A stretch of DNA of 64,000 bases from Bacillus infantis (GTDB lineage Bacteria; Bacillota; Bacilli; Bacillales; Cytobacillaceae): assembly GCF_020171945.1 (NCBI RefSeq), contig NZ_JAIVAP010000002.1:186001-250000 (forward strand), written 5' to 3'. Made by a program: the position numbers and the translations under genes. The notes below the pieces were generated by a model. That model ran no database searches. It was not told where the DNA came from and was given only the letters and a program-made list of their open reading frames with translations. Positions 46,358 through 58,997 of this stretch are shown here, in pieces; the stretch's first letter is position 1, and each line of letters opens with the position of its first letter.

Positions 46358-48073
46358 ATGCTGCAGGAAGCTGCCTTTGCAGAAAACAAGACTGGCTTGA
46401 AGCCGGCGACCGGTGCGGAACTGCTATTGCAGGCGCTGGAGAAGGAACAGGTGGAAGTGATTTTTGGCTATCCGGGAGGGGCTGTCCTTCCGATTTATGA
46501 CAAAATCTATGATTCTGGCATACTTCATGTGCTTCCCAGGCATGAACAGGGAGGCATCCATGCTGCGGAAGGATATGCAAGGATTTCCGGCAAGCCTGGA
46601 GTTGTCATCGCCACTTCAGGGCCGGGGGCGACCAATATTGTAACAGGCCTTGCAGACGCGATGATGGATTCTTTGCCTCTTGTCGTCATTACCGGGCAGG
46701 TGGCAACAGGCGTCATCGGAACGGATGCCTTCCAGGAGGCTGACATCCTCGGGATTACCACCCCGATAACCAAGTATAACTATCAGGCAAGGAGCATAGC
46801 GGACATCCCGAGGATTGTGAAGGAGGCCTTTCATATTGCTTCCACTGGGAGGCCAGGTCCGGTATTGATCGATATTCCGAAGGATATTGCAGCAGGCGCC
46901 AAACAGCCTCCGGAGGAAACAGAAGTCTTTCTCCCTGGCTACCAGCCGACCTTAAAGCCAAACTATCTCCAGATCCGAAAGCTGACAGAGGCGGTGAGCC
47001 GTGCGAAAAGGCCGGTCATCCTGGCAGGGGCGGGCGTCCTCCATGCAAAGGCTTCCGGATTGCTTAAGGAATATGCCGAACAGCAGCAGCTTCCGATCGT
47101 GCATACCCTTCTCGGACTCGGGGGCTTTCCTGCAGACCACAGCCTGTTTGTCGGGATGGCCGGTATGCATGGATGCTATGCAGCCAATATGGCTTTGCAT
47201 GAATGCGATCTGCTCATCAATATCGGGGCGAGGTTTGATGACAGGCTCACCGGCAATCTTGCCTATTTTGCACCTAAGGCAGATGTGGCCCATGTTGATA
47301 TCGACCCTGCAGAGATCGGCAAAAATGTCCCAACCCTAATTCCGGTTGTGGCTGATGCAAAAGAAGCTTTGAACCAGCTCGTGAGCCAGAAGGGAAAGCC
47401 TCCTGAACATGGTGAATGGATGGCAAGGCTTAAAAGCTGGAAGGAAGAATTCCCTTACTATTTTCACAAATCTGCTGACTTGAAGCCGCAGCGGGTCATG
47501 GAGCTCTTGTTTGAAAAGACTGGGGGGGATGCAATTGTCACGACAGATGTCGGGCAGCATCAAATGTGGGCAGCGCAATATTACCGCTTTAAGAAAGCTG
47601 GAAGATGGGTAACTTCAGGCGGGCTCGGCACGATGGGATTCGGAATGCCGGCGGCCATCGGGGCGCAGCTTGCTGCACCAGATTCCCTGGTCATTTCGAT
47701 TGTTGGCGACGGCGGCTTCCAGATGTCCGCACAGGAGCTCGGCCTGATCCGTGAGCTTAATCTCCCGGTAAAGATAGCAATCTTCAATAACAGGGCACTT
47801 GGGATGGTAAGGCAGTGGCAGGAAATCTTTTATGATTCCCGCTTTTCGCACAGCAAAGCCCAGTATCAGCCTTCCTTTGTTAAGCTGGCGGAAGCCTATG
47901 ACATCAAAGCCTATGAAATCCGTACGGAGGAAGAGGCTGAAAAGGTGCTGGATGAAGCACTCAAAAGCAATGAGCCGGTGTTATTCGACTTCAGGATAGC
48001 TCCTGATGAAAATGTATTCCCGATGATCGCCCCGGGCAAAGGGCACCATGAGATGGAAGGTGTAAAACCATGA
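46358..48073 (+). CDS. ilvB: acetolactate synthase large (catalytic) subunit
   Basis: A TPP enzyme condensing pyruvate with pyruvate or 2-oxobutyrate, the first common step to Val/Leu and Ile. 571 residues. The N-terminal PYR domain has [13 protein letters not shown] with the catalytic Glu in [14 protein letters not shown]. The C-terminal PP domain has the TPP motif [22 protein letters not shown] precedes ATG 46358. It overlaps ilvH by 4 nt. Confidence 0.97.
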   Translation: MLQEAAFAENKTGLKPATGAELLLQALEKEQVEVIFGYPGGAVLPIYDKIYDSGILHVLPRHEQGGIHAAEGYARISGKPGVVIATSGPGATNIVTGLADAMMDSLPLVVITGQVATGVIGTDAFQEADILGITTPITKYNYQARSIADIPRIVKEAFHIASTGRPGPVLIDIPKDIAAGAKQPPEETEVFLPGYQPTLKPNYLQIRKLTEAVSRAKRPVILAGAGVLHAKASGLLKEYAEQQQLPIVHTLLGLGGFPADHSLFVGMAGMHGCYAANMALHECDLLINIGARFDDRLTGNLAYFAPKADVAHVDIDPAEIGKNVPTLIPVVADAKEALNQLVSQKGKPPEHGEWMARLKSWKEEFPYYFHKSADLKPQRVMELLFEKTGGDAIVTTDVGQHQMWAAQYYRFKKAGRWVTSGGLGTMGFGMPAAIGAQLAAPDSLVISIVGDGGFQMSAQELGLIRELNLPVKIAIFNNRALGMVRQWQEIFYDSRFSHSKAQYQPSFVKLAEAYDIKAYEIRTEEEAEKVLDEALKSNEPVLFDFRIAPDENVFPMIAPGKGHHEMEGVKP

Positions 48074-48588
48074 AACGAATCATCTGTTTAACCGTGATGA
48101 ACAGGCCGGGGGTCCTTAATAGAATCACCAACCTGTTCTCAAAGCGCAACTTCAACATTGAAAGCATCTCGGTCGGGCATTCCGAGCAGGAGGGGATTTC
48201 CCGGATCACCTGCACGGTCCACGTGGACAATGAAGAGGCCGCAGAGCAGATTGCGAAACAGCTCAACAAACAGATTGATATTTTAAAAGTAAACGATATA
48301 AGCGGCCAGCAGATTGTCGCCAGGGAGCTTGCGCTCATAAAGGTGCTGTCGCTGCCGCAGGCGAGAAGTGAATTATACTCGCTGATCGAGCCTTTCCGGG
48401 CCTCTGTGATAGATGTCGGCAAAGACAGCCTGGTTATCCAGATCACAGGCGAGTCGGAAAAAATAGAAGCTTTCATTGAGCTTATAAAGCCGTATGGAAT
48501 CAAGGAGATCGCCCGGACGGGGACAACAGCCTTTACAAGAGGAAGCCAGAGGAGCCAGGGGCAGCCGAAGAATTATTCAATTGTATAA
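48070..48588 (+). CDS. ilvH: acetolactate synthase regulatory subunit
   Basis: Binds valine and stimulates IlvB. 172 residues. An N-terminal ACT domain ([20 protein letters not shown]) and a C-terminal domain (SRAE-like [18 protein letters not shown]) are present. The ATGA overlap with ilvB suggests translational coupling. Confidence 0.95.
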   Translation: MKRIICLTVMNRPGVLNRITNLFSKRNFNIESISVGHSEQEGISRITCTVHVDNEEAAEQIAKQLNKQIDILKVNDISGQQIVARELALIKVLSLPQARSELYSLIEPFRASVIDVGKDSLVIQITGESEKIEAFIELIKPYGIKEIARTGTTAFTRGSQRSQGQPKNYSIV

Positions 48589-48631
48589 AAAGATTTCTAT
48601 ATAAAAAATCCAAAAACGAGAGGGAGAATGA

Positions 48632-51176
<2,545 letters not shown>

Positions 51177-51199
51177 AACTTGCAACGGAGGGATTAGGC

Positions 51200-52309
51200 A
51201 TGAAGAAACGGATCGCAGTGCTGCCGGGTGACGGCATCGGAAAAGAAGTGGCAGCAGGGGCAGTTGAAGTGCTGCAGGCTGCAGGAGAACGATTTGGGCA
51301 TACATTTGAATTCAGCTATGGAAAAATTGGCGGAGCAGCAATTGATTCCACCGGGGTGCCGCTGCCGGAAGAAACGGTCGAACTCTGTAAAAGCAGTGAT
51401 GCCATTTTGCTTGGAGCTGTTGGCGGGCCGCGCTGGGAGAAGCTTCATCCAAGCCTCCGGCCGGAACGCGGCCTCCTGAAAATCCGCAAAGATCTGAATC
51501 TATATGCCAACCTCCGGCCTACCAGCTATTTTGCAAGTGTGGCAGATTCCTCGCCTTTAAGGAAGGAAGTCATCGAAGGTACCGACTTTTTAATGGTAAG
51601 GGAGCTGACCGGGGGACTCTACTTTGGAAAGCCGAGTGAAAGGACCGGGAATGGCAATGAAGAATCTGCCGTGGACACTTTATTTTATAAAAAGGAAGAA
51701 GTGCAGAGAGTGGTAAGGCTGGCTTTTGAACTCGCCCGTGGAAGAAACGGAAAGGTTACGAGCGTTGATAAGGCGAATGTTCTTGAATCAAGCAGGATGT
51801 GGAGGGAAACGGCAGAGGAAATTGCAGCCCAATATCCCGATGTACAGCTCGAGCATATGCTTGTCGATAATGCGGCCATGCAGATCATTAAAAACCCAAA
51901 ACAGTTTGATGTGATTGTCACTGAGAATATGTTTGGAGATATTTTAAGTGATGAAGCTTCTGTTCTGACTGGATCTCTGGGTATGCTCCCATCTGCAAGC
52001 CTGTCTGAAGGAGGGCCATACCTTTATGAGCCCATCCATGGATCGGCTCCGGACATCGAAGGCAGAGGCATCGCCAACCCGGTCGGAATGATCCTTTCCG
52101 CGGCCATGATGCTCCGCCTCTCTTTCGGGATGGAAGAAGAAGCTGCTGCAATCGAGAAGGCAGTCAGTGATGTACTCGAGTCAGGCATTCGCACAGCCGA
52201 TTTGGCTTCAGGAGGGAAGGCAGCTTCTACCAATGTGATGATTGAGGAAATTAAAGCTGCCCTGCTGGATAATGAAGCCATCCTGCAGATTATGGGGGCA
52301 TATGCCTGA
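51200..52309 (+). CDS. leuB: 3-isopropylmalate dehydrogenase
   Basis: An NAD-dependent oxidative decarboxylase in leucine synthesis. 369 residues. VLPGDGIGKEV at the N-terminus, the substrate arginines in RPERGLLKIRKDLNLYANLRP, the NAD-site SVDKANVLESSRMWR and EPIHGSAPDIEGRGIANP are all intact. ATG 51200 follows GGAGGG. Confidence 0.97.
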   Translation: MKKRIAVLPGDGIGKEVAAGAVEVLQAAGERFGHTFEFSYGKIGGAAIDSTGVPLPEETVELCKSSDAILLGAVGGPRWEKLHPSLRPERGLLKIRKDLNLYANLRPTSYFASVADSSPLRKEVIEGTDFLMVRELTGGLYFGKPSERTGNGNEESAVDTLFYKKEEVQRVVRLAFELARGRNGKVTSVDKANVLESSRMWRETAEEIAAQYPDVQLEHMLVDNAAMQIIKNPKQFDVIVTENMFGDILSDEASVLTGSLGMLPSASLSEGGPYLYEPIHGSAPDIEGRGIANPVGMILSAAMMLRLSFGMEEEAAAIEKAVSDVLESGIRTADLASGGKAASTNVMIEEIKAALLDNEAILQIMGAYA

Positions 52310-52401
52310 CAGTTCAGGATATCACGGCTGGTCTTCCAGCCGTGTACTTATTTATAAAGATTCCGGGAGAAGGAACCGGAAAAGATGGAGGGAGAAAATA
52401 G

Positions 52402-53820
52402 ATGGGCAAATCAATTGTGGAAAAAATTTGGGACCGTCATATCGTCCATACAGAAACCGATAAGCCTGATCTGCTTTATATCGATTTGCATTTAGTGCAT
52501 GAAGTGACTTCCCCTCAGGCATTTTCCGGCCTGCGGATGAAAAACAGGAAGGTCAGGCGCCCGGACAAAACCTTCGCTACTATGGATCATAATGTGCCGA
52601 CAATCAACCGCGGCCAAATTGATGATCCAGTCGCCAAAAATCAGATGACCACTCTTGAAAAAAATTGCCTGGAATTTGGTGTGCCGCTTGCAGGAATGGA
52701 CAGCCCGGATCAGGGCATTGTCCATGTCATCGGCCCGGAGCTTGGCCTGACCCGCCCGGGGATGACCATTGTCTGCGGGGACAGCCATACTTCCACCCAC
52801 GGAGCTTTTGGCTCACTCGCTTTTGGCATAGGTACAAGCGAAGTGGAGCATGTGCTTGCAACCCAGACATTGTGGCAGTCCAGGCCGAAAACCCTGAAGC
52901 TTCAGATTGATGGCCAGCTTGAGAGCGGTGTTACAGCCAAGGATGTCATTCTCTATATCATCAGCAGGTTTGGCATCGGTTTTGGAACAGGACATGTCAT
53001 TGAATACTGCGGAGAGGCTGTAAGAGGGATGTCGATGGAAGAGCGGATGACCATTTGCAATATGTCGATTGAGGGAGGAGCAAGGGCAGGCCTGGTCAGT
53101 CCTGATGAGACCACTTTCTCTTATATTAAGGGAAGGAAATATGCACCGAAAGGCATGGAGTGGGACATTTCACTCGCTCATTGGCAGGCTCTGGCCTCAG
53201 ACCCTGATGCGAACTATGATAAAGAAATTATGCTTGATGCTGGTGAAATCCCGCCGATGGTCAGCTGGGGGACCAATCCATCCATGGCAGCTGGGGTTGA
53301 TGAAAGTATACCTTCTGAATCTGATTGCAAGACCGAAACAGAACGGGCATCACTAGAGCGGGCTCTTCGGTATATGGGGCTTTCTGAAGGGCAGGAAATC
53401 ACCGATATCAGCATTCAGCATGTGTTCATCGGGTCGTGCACAAATTCACGCATCGAGGACCTTAGGCAGGCGGCAGAGTTTGCGGCAGGCAAAAAAGTCC
53501 ATCCGGGTGTCAGGGCCCTTGTAGTACCGGGATCACAGGCTGTGAAGGAGCAGGCAGAAAACGAGGGGCTTCATCAGATTTTCATCGAATCAGGCTTTGA
53601 ATGGCGGGAATCCGGATGCAGCATGTGCCTCAGCATGAATAATGATATCGTGCCTCCGGGCGAGCATTGCGCGTCGACCTCTAACCGCAATTTCGAGGGG
53701 CGGCAGGGATCTGGTGCGAGGACTCACCTTGTCAGCCCGCTCATGGCAGCAGCTGCTGCTGTCAATGGAAGATTTGTTGATGTCAGAAAAACATTGATAG
53801 AAGAATCAATCATTATATAG
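52402..53820 (+). CDS. leuC: 3-isopropylmalate dehydratase large subunit
   Basis: Isomerises 2- to 3-isopropylmalate with LeuD, an aconitase-like step. 472 residues. The 4Fe-4S cysteines are in [13 protein letters not shown] and [20 protein letters not shown] and [13 protein letters not shown] are conserved. ATG 52402 follows a GGAGGGAGA site. leuD follows after 11 nt. Confidence 0.97.
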   Translation: MGKSIVEKIWDRHIVHTETDKPDLLYIDLHLVHEVTSPQAFSGLRMKNRKVRRPDKTFATMDHNVPTINRGQIDDPVAKNQMTTLEKNCLEFGVPLAGMDSPDQGIVHVIGPELGLTRPGMTIVCGDSHTSTHGAFGSLAFGIGTSEVEHVLATQTLWQSRPKTLKLQIDGQLESGVTAKDVILYIISRFGIGFGTGHVIEYCGEAVRGMSMEERMTICNMSIEGGARAGLVSPDETTFSYIKGRKYAPKGMEWDISLAHWQALASDPDANYDKEIMLDAGEIPPMVSWGTNPSMAAGVDESIPSESDCKTETERASLERALRYMGLSEGQEITDISIQHVFIGSCTNSRIEDLRQAAEFAAGKKVHPGVRALVVPGSQAVKEQAENEGLHQIFIESGFEWRESGCSMCLSMNNDIVPPGEHCASTSNRNFEGRQGSGARTHLVSPLMAAAAAVNGRFVDVRKTLIEESIII

Positions 53821-53831
53821 GGGGAGATGGA

Positions 53832-54410
53832 ATGGGCGGTTTCAAAAAGCTGTCAGGCAAAGCAGCTGCGCTGGACAGGGTGAATGTAGATACTGATCAG
53901 ATCATACCAAAGCAATTTTTGAAAAGAATCGAGAAAACCGGATTCGGGAAATACCTGTTCTATGACTGGCGCTTTAAAGATGGCCAGCCGGATCCTGCCT
54001 TTGAATTGAATAAGCCTGAAAACAGCGATGCAAGTATTCTAATCGCAAATGAAAACTTCGGCTGCGGCTCTTCGAGGGAGCATGCCCCTTGGGCTCTGCA
54101 GGACTATGGATTCAAAGCGGTGATTGCCCCCTCCTTCGCTGATATCTTCCATCAGAACTGCCTGAAAAATGGACTGCTGCCGATCCGGCTGAGCCAGGGG
54201 GAGACAGAACAGCTGCTCTCTAAGGCAGCAGAGGCGGAATTCGTTTTGACGGTAGACCTTGAAACTCAGTCAGTCTATAGTGACGACGGCTTTTCTGCAG
54301 CTTTTCCATTGCAGCCATATTGGAAAACAATGCTCCTCAATGGCTGGGATGAAATTGAAATCACGCTTCAGCTGGAGGGAAAAATAGAAGCATATGAAAA
54401 AACAAGCTAG
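53832..54410 (+). CDS. leuD: 3-isopropylmalate dehydratase small subunit
   Basis: The swivelling domain partner of LeuC. 192 residues. The N-terminal block VNVDTDQIIPKQFLKRI and the signature NFGCGSSREHAPWAL are clear. Last gene of ilvBHC-leuABCD. ATG 53832 follows GGGGGAGA. Confidence 0.96.
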   Translation: MGGFKKLSGKAAALDRVNVDTDQIIPKQFLKRIEKTGFGKYLFYDWRFKDGQPDPAFELNKPENSDASILIANENFGCGSSREHAPWALQDYGFKAVIAPSFADIFHQNCLKNGLLPIRLSQGETEQLLSKAAEAEFVLTVDLETQSVYSDDGFSAAFPLQPYWKTMLLNGWDEIEITLQLEGKIEAYEKTS

Positions 54411-54440
54411 ATCCACTTCCCTGTGGATCTTCTTTGTTTT
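54410..54440 (+). terminator. terminator of the ilv-leu operon
   Basis: GATCCAC (54410-54416) pairs with GTGGATC (54423-54429), then TTCTTTGTTTT. The stem begins on the last base of the stop codon. Confidence 0.7.
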
Positions 54441-54510
54441 CCCCCATGGAAGCACAAAAGTGTTCCCCCTCAAGACTCTTTCCTCCTAATTTCTTTTTTC
54501 TTTCTATGCG

Positions 54511-54519
54511 TGCTATACT
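54511..54519 (+). promoter_or_regulatory. extended -10 promoter candidate of ysoA
   Basis: TGCTATACT gives an extended -10 element about 33 bases upstream of the start codon. No clear -35. Confidence 0.5.
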
Positions 54520-54551
54520 ATCTTCATTATTAACAGGGAAGGCGGTTTTTC

Positions 54552-55577
54552 ATGACTAAGCGGAACCAGAACGACAGCAGCAATATCATCCCCTTTCCCG
54601 GTCTGGAAAAACGTTTGCTGGAAAAAGGGCTTGAGAGCCTGCAGGGAAAGAAATTTTCCGATGCAATCAAGCTTTTTGAGGACGCCAAGGAGCTTGACCC
54701 GGAGAGCAGTGATATACATATAGGTCTTGTCCTGGCCTATTTTGAGGCCGGAGCGCTGAAAAAGGCCAAAAACCTTGCAAAATCCATGCTTCAGGAGGGG
54801 ATCGGAGATTATTTTGAAATCGTAGACCTCTATCTGATGATCATGGTTCAGCTCCATGAATATGGGGAAATCGCGGCCACCATTGAAGCCCTTCTCCAGG
54901 AAAGGGAGATTCCGAAGGATAAGCTGGAGCATTTCGCTAAAATGCTGCACTTCAGCAGGCGTATGGCAGAGGGAAGCCCGGATCCTGTTGCGGAAGAAAA
55001 GCTTCATGGTGAATATAAGGATAAGGAGCTGAATCTCCTTTCCTATCAAGACCCGAAAGAGCAGGTCCTGCTGTTGGCAAAGCTTGCAAACATCAACGTC
55101 AGGCCTTATCTTGACGAGCTGAAGTCTTACCTGATTTCAGAGGAAGGCCATCCTTTCCTGAAAACAATGATTATCAATATATTGAAAGAGCAGGAATATG
55201 ATAAGCCGGTGACCGTACAAAAGCTCGGGATGAAAGAAGAATTCATACCATCTGCACTTCATGATGTTCATGATCATAAGCAGCTGAGGGCAATTGAAGC
55301 AGCGGTAAAAGATAAGCTGGAACACGAAGATCCGGTCCTGCTGGAAAATATCATCGCTTTGCTCGAGAGGCAGTTCTTTTTGCTGTACCCATTCAAGCTG
55401 CAGCCTGATGAGCCTGACCTTTGGGCGGCTGCTTACCATCTTGTCGGATGTTCATTTTACGGCATGGACGGAGATCCGGGTGAATTGGCCGGCCAATATG
55501 GGGTGGAAGCTGACAATCTTGAAGCATCCAGGATTTTTATAGGGAAGATAGAAGAAATTTCTTATCCCAATATTTGA
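54552..55577 (+). CDS. ysoA: TPR-repeat protein YsoA
   Basis: 341 residues, soluble, with TPR-like helical pairs in the first 130 residues (GKKFSDAIKLFEDAKELDPESSDIHIGLVLAYFEAGALKKA is split over two repeats here as GKKFSDAIKLFEDAKE and IHIGLVLAYFEAG). Function unknown. A protein-protein adaptor role is the usual guess for TPR proteins. ATG 54552 follows GGGAAGG. It lies between leuD and tig as in B. subtilis. Confidence 0.85.
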   Translation: MTKRNQNDSSNIIPFPGLEKRLLEKGLESLQGKKFSDAIKLFEDAKELDPESSDIHIGLVLAYFEAGALKKAKNLAKSMLQEGIGDYFEIVDLYLMIMVQLHEYGEIAATIEALLQEREIPKDKLEHFAKMLHFSRRMAEGSPDPVAEEKLHGEYKDKELNLLSYQDPKEQVLLLAKLANINVRPYLDELKSYLISEEGHPFLKTMIINILKEQEYDKPVTVQKLGMKEEFIPSALHDVHDHKQLRAIEAAVKDKLEHEDPVLLENIIALLERQFFLLYPFKLQPDEPDLWAAAYHLVGCSFYGMDGDPGELAGQYGVEADNLEASRIFIGKIEEISYPNI

Positions 55578-55586
55578 GTATCTCTG

Positions 55587-55614
55587 TTGAAACAAAGATA
55601 ACGTATGTTATAAT
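55587..55614 (+). promoter_or_regulatory. sigma-A promoter of tig
   Basis: TTGAAA (55587-55592), a 16-bp spacer and TATAAT (55609-55614), which also has an extended TGT before the -10. Confidence 0.8.
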
Positions 55615-55745
55615 ATAGTGGCTGTTATGTGTAAAAATAGTTATTTTACATATCAAAAAGATGAATATGCTATGATATTAAGGTAATATTCATACAAAGT
55701 CCGCTAAAATGGTAATGACAATAGATTGTTGGAGGGAATTATAGT

Positions 55746-57029
55746 ATGTCTGCAAAGTTTGAAAAGCTAGAAGGGAACCAAGGGGTTCTTACAATTGAAG
55801 TAGATGCAGAGAAAGTCAAAGAAGGTCTGGACGCTGCATTCAAAAAAGTTGTTGCTCAAGTAAACGTGCCAGGATTCCGTAAAGGAAAAATGCCGCGCGG
55901 AATGTTTGAAAAGCGCTTTGGCGTTGAATCTCTATACCAGGATGCAATTGACTTCCTTCTTCCGGAAGCTTATGCAAGTGCGATTGATGAGACAGGAATC
56001 GAGCCTGTTGACCGTCCTGAAATCGATGTTGAGCAGATTGAAAAGGGCAAGAGCCTTATTTTCAAGGCGACTGTTACAGTTAAGCCTGAGGTTAAGCTTG
56101 GCGAATACAAAGGTCTTGAAGTAGAAAAGCTTGAAACAGAAGTGACTGAAGAAGATGTGAACAATGAAATCACTTCCCTTCAGGAGCGCCAGGCTGAATT
56201 GGTTGTTAAAGAAGAAGGCAAAGCTGAAAACGGCGATACAGTTGTCATGGACTTTGAAGGTTTTGTTGATGGCGAAGCTTTCGAAGGCGGAAAAGCTGAG
56301 AACTATTCACTTGAACTTGGTTCAGGCCAATTCATCCCTGGTTTCGAAGAGCAGCTTGAAGGAACAGCTGCAGGCGAATCTAAGGATGTTGAAGTAACTT
56401 TCCCTGAGGAATACCATGCTGCTGAACTTGCCGGCAAGAAGGCAGTATTCAAGGTAACTGTCCACGAAATTAAAGGCAAAGAGCTTCCTGAGCTTGATGA
56501 CGAGTTTGCAAAGGATGTTGACGAAGAGGTTGAAACTCTTGATGCCCTTAAGGAAAAAATCAGGACTCGCCTTGAAGAAAGCAAGAAGCAGGAATCTGAA
56601 AACAACCTTCGCGACACTGTTGTCGAAAAAGCTGCTGATAATGCTGAAATCGACCTGCCTGCAGTAATGATCGACAATGAAGTCGACAGAATGATGCAGG
56701 AATTTGAACAGCGCCTTCAAATGCAGGGCATGAACCTTGAGCTTTACTTCCAGTTCTCTGGCCAGGACGAAAGCGCCCTGCGCGAGCAGATGAAAGAAGA
56801 AGGCGAAAAGCGTGTACGCATCAACCTGACTCTTGAAGAGATTGCAAAAGCTGAGAACATCGAAGTAACAGACGAAGAGGTTACTGCTGAGCTTGATAAA
56901 ATGGCTGAAATGTACAACATGACTGCCGATGCAATCAAGCAGGCGCTTGGAAGCCTCGAAAGCGTGAAAGCTGACCTTAAGGTGAAAAAAGCTGTTGATT
57001 TCCTTATCGAAAACAGCAAAACTGCTTAA
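55746..57029 (+). CDS. tig: trigger factor
   Basis: A ribosome-bound chaperone and prolyl isomerase. 427 residues. The N-terminal ribosome-binding domain has the signature [17 protein letters not shown] (near residue 43). The FKBP-like domain spans about 160-245 ([15 protein letters not shown]), and the C-terminal helical domain completes the fold. GGAGGG precedes ATG 55746. A terminator follows. Confidence 0.97.
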   Translation: MSAKFEKLEGNQGVLTIEVDAEKVKEGLDAAFKKVVAQVNVPGFRKGKMPRGMFEKRFGVESLYQDAIDFLLPEAYASAIDETGIEPVDRPEIDVEQIEKGKSLIFKATVTVKPEVKLGEYKGLEVEKLETEVTEEDVNNEITSLQERQAELVVKEEGKAENGDTVVMDFEGFVDGEAFEGGKAENYSLELGSGQFIPGFEEQLEGTAAGESKDVEVTFPEEYHAAELAGKKAVFKVTVHEIKGKELPELDDEFAKDVDEEVETLDALKEKIRTRLEESKKQESENNLRDTVVEKAADNAEIDLPAVMIDNEVDRMMQEFEQRLQMQGMNLELYFQFSGQDESALREQMKEEGEKRVRINLTLEEIAKAENIEVTDEEVTAELDKMAEMYNMTADAIKQALGSLESVKADLKVKKAVDFLIENSKTA

Positions 57030-57082
57030 TAGTCAAAAAAAATGATAGTAATAGCAGCAATGTCTGCATAAACTTTTTTAAT

Positions 57083-57117
57083 AAAACAAGGCGCGATTTG
57101 ATCGTGCCTTGTTTTAT
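57083..57117 (+). terminator. Rho-independent terminator after tig
   Basis: ACAAGGCGCGAT pairs with ATCGTGCCTTGT around TTG, followed by TTTATA. Confidence 0.85.
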
Positions 57118-57548
57118 ACAATAAAAAGCAGCATATAGTATATAAGAGCCTAAAATGGACAGGAAAAATTCTATACATAATGCGCCGTAATTAAATATCC
57201 CTTAATCGGGATTTAACTCTCTGTTTTATGGATAAGCTTATTGGGTACATATTTTTAAATGCGGATCAGCAGACAGAAATTGAAACATACTTTTCTAAGA
57301 GTTATCATTTCCTGTCCAGTTGTTAAATGTGTTACAATGCAATACATAACTGTTAAAGTTTTCTCCTGTGCAGCTGTTCCCAACAGTCGATTGATAAGAA
57401 GCAATCAAAAAGGACAAAAAGGCACAGGGATTGTTTGGGGTCTCCCCAGCCGGTTTTTCATAAGCTGAAAAAGCTGAATAGTAAAAATTGTTTGCAGTGA
57501 TCCGCAAGCTTTATATAAGGCACAGAAGTAATTCAAGGGGTGAAGGCA
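57118..57548. other. intergenic region between tig and clpX
   Basis: About 430 bp of AT-rich sequence with no gene I can support. A 69-codon frame (57259-57468) has no ribosome site and no familiar sequence. An extended -10 promoter candidate for clpX, TGTTACAAT, lies at 57330-57338, giving a leader of about 200 nt. Confidence 0.6.
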
Positions 57549-58814
57549 TTGTTTAAATTTAATGATGAAAAAGGGCAATTAAAGTGTTCCTTCTGTGGGA
57601 AAACACAGGATCAAGTACGTAAATTAGTTGCCGGACCAGGTGTATATATATGTGACGAGTGCATCGAGCTCTGCACTGAAATCGTGGAAGAGGAGCTTGG
57701 CACAGAGGAAGAAGTGGAATTCAAGGATGTGCCAAAGCCGGCAGAAATCCGCGATATTCTTGACGAGTATGTAATCGGCCAGGAACAGGCTAAGAAATCT
57801 CTGTCAGTGGCTGTATATAACCACTATAAGAGAATCAATTCAAACAGCAAGATCGATGATGTTGAGCTTTCAAAAAGCAATATCAGCATGATCGGGCCGA
57901 CAGGAAGCGGTAAGACCCTCCTTGCCCAGACGCTTGCCCGCATTCTCAACGTTCCATTTGCAATCGCTGATGCAACGTCTCTTACAGAAGCTGGCTATGT
58001 GGGGGAAGATGTGGAAAACATTCTCCTGAAATTGATCCAGGCTGCAGACTATGATGTAGAGAAAGCTGAAAAAGGCATAATCTATATCGATGAAATCGAT
58101 AAGGTTGCCCGCAAATCTGAGAACCCGTCCATTACAAGGGATGTATCAGGTGAAGGTGTACAGCAGGCATTGCTTAAGATTTTGGAAGGAACTGTTGCGA
58201 GTGTTCCTCCACAGGGCGGCAGGAAGCATCCGCACCAGGAATTTATCCAAATCGATACAACAAATATTCTGTTCATCTGCGGCGGTGCGTTTGACGGCAT
58301 CGAGCAGATCATCAAGCGCCGCCTTGGCCAGAAAGTGATCGGTTTCGGTTCTGAACAGAAGCAGCAGGAGCTTGACCAGAAGGAATTGCTTTCAAAAGTT
58401 CTTCCAGAAGACCTCCTGAAATTCGGTTTGATCCCTGAATTCATCGGTCGTCTTCCGGTCATTGCCAGCCTTACTCAGCTGGATGAGGAAGCTCTTATTG
58501 AAATTCTGACAAAGCCGAAAAATGCTCTTGTTAAGCAGTATCAGAAAATGCTTGAGCTTGATGATGTTGAGCTTGAATTTGAAGAAGGTGCCCTGCATGA
58601 GATTGCGAAGAAAGCAATCGAGCGCAAAACAGGCGCCCGCGGACTGCGCTCAATCATCGAAGGCATTATGCTGGACGTTATGTTCGATCTTCCGTCCCGC
58701 GATGATATTTCTAAATGCATCATCACAAAAGAGACAGTTACAGATAACAGTGTGCCAAAGCTTGTGCTGAATGATGGTACTGTCGTGGAAGAAGAGCGTA
58801 AAACATCTGCATGA
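57549..58814 (+). CDS. clpX: ATP-dependent Clp protease ATP-binding subunit ClpX
   Basis: A hexameric AAA+ unfoldase that feeds ClpP. 421 residues. The N-terminal zinc-binding domain has cysteines C13, C16, C35 and C38. Walker A GPTGSGKT is at about 116-123, and Walker [10 protein letters not shown] follows. The IGF-type ClpP-docking loop is visible as VIGFGSE. The sensor-2 region is [15 protein letters not shown] 57549 gives the family N-terminus [10 protein letters not shown], with GGGGTGAAGG upstream. GTG 57540 overlaps that site. Confidence 0.97.
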   Translation: MFKFNDEKGQLKCSFCGKTQDQVRKLVAGPGVYICDECIELCTEIVEEELGTEEEVEFKDVPKPAEIRDILDEYVIGQEQAKKSLSVAVYNHYKRINSNSKIDDVELSKSNISMIGPTGSGKTLLAQTLARILNVPFAIADATSLTEAGYVGEDVENILLKLIQAADYDVEKAEKGIIYIDEIDKVARKSENPSITRDVSGEGVQQALLKILEGTVASVPPQGGRKHPHQEFIQIDTTNILFICGGAFDGIEQIIKRRLGQKVIGFGSEQKQQELDQKELLSKVLPEDLLKFGLIPEFIGRLPVIASLTQLDEEALIEILTKPKNALVKQYQKMLELDDVELEFEEGALHEIAKKAIERKTGARGLRSIIEGIMLDVMFDLPSRDDISKCIITKETVTDNSVPKLVLNDGTVVEEERKTSA

Positions 58815-58828
58815 TAGAAGAATAAACA

Positions 58829-58863
58829 AAGCCAGGCCGGAGTTTTCTCTGCCTGGCTTTTTT
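58829..58863 (+). terminator. Rho-independent terminator after clpX
   Basis: AAGCCAGGC pairs with GCCTGGCTT, followed by T6. Confidence 0.88.
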
Positions 58864-58929
58864 GCATTCGCTGCTGCATGTAAGGATCCTCTAAGTCTTG
58901 GTGAAGGAAGTTTTTTACAGTGTATTCTT

Positions 58930-58959
58930 GTTTATTCCAACCTGCACAAGGAGATACTA
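58930..58959 (+). promoter_or_regulatory. candidate sigma-F promoter of lonB
   Basis: GTTTA (58930-58934), a 15-bp gap and GGAGATACTA (58950-58959), against the forespore sigma-F pattern GyATA-N15-GGnnAnAnTR. One base differs in the -35. lonB is a forespore gene in B. subtilis. Confidence 0.5.
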
Positions 58960-58997
58960 CCAAGTATCAGCTTGAACAAAAGTGCAGGAGGGATACT

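Noticed and set aside
57259-57468. 69-residue ORF between tig and clpX
   Set aside because: No ribosome site and it spans the best promoter candidate of clpX.
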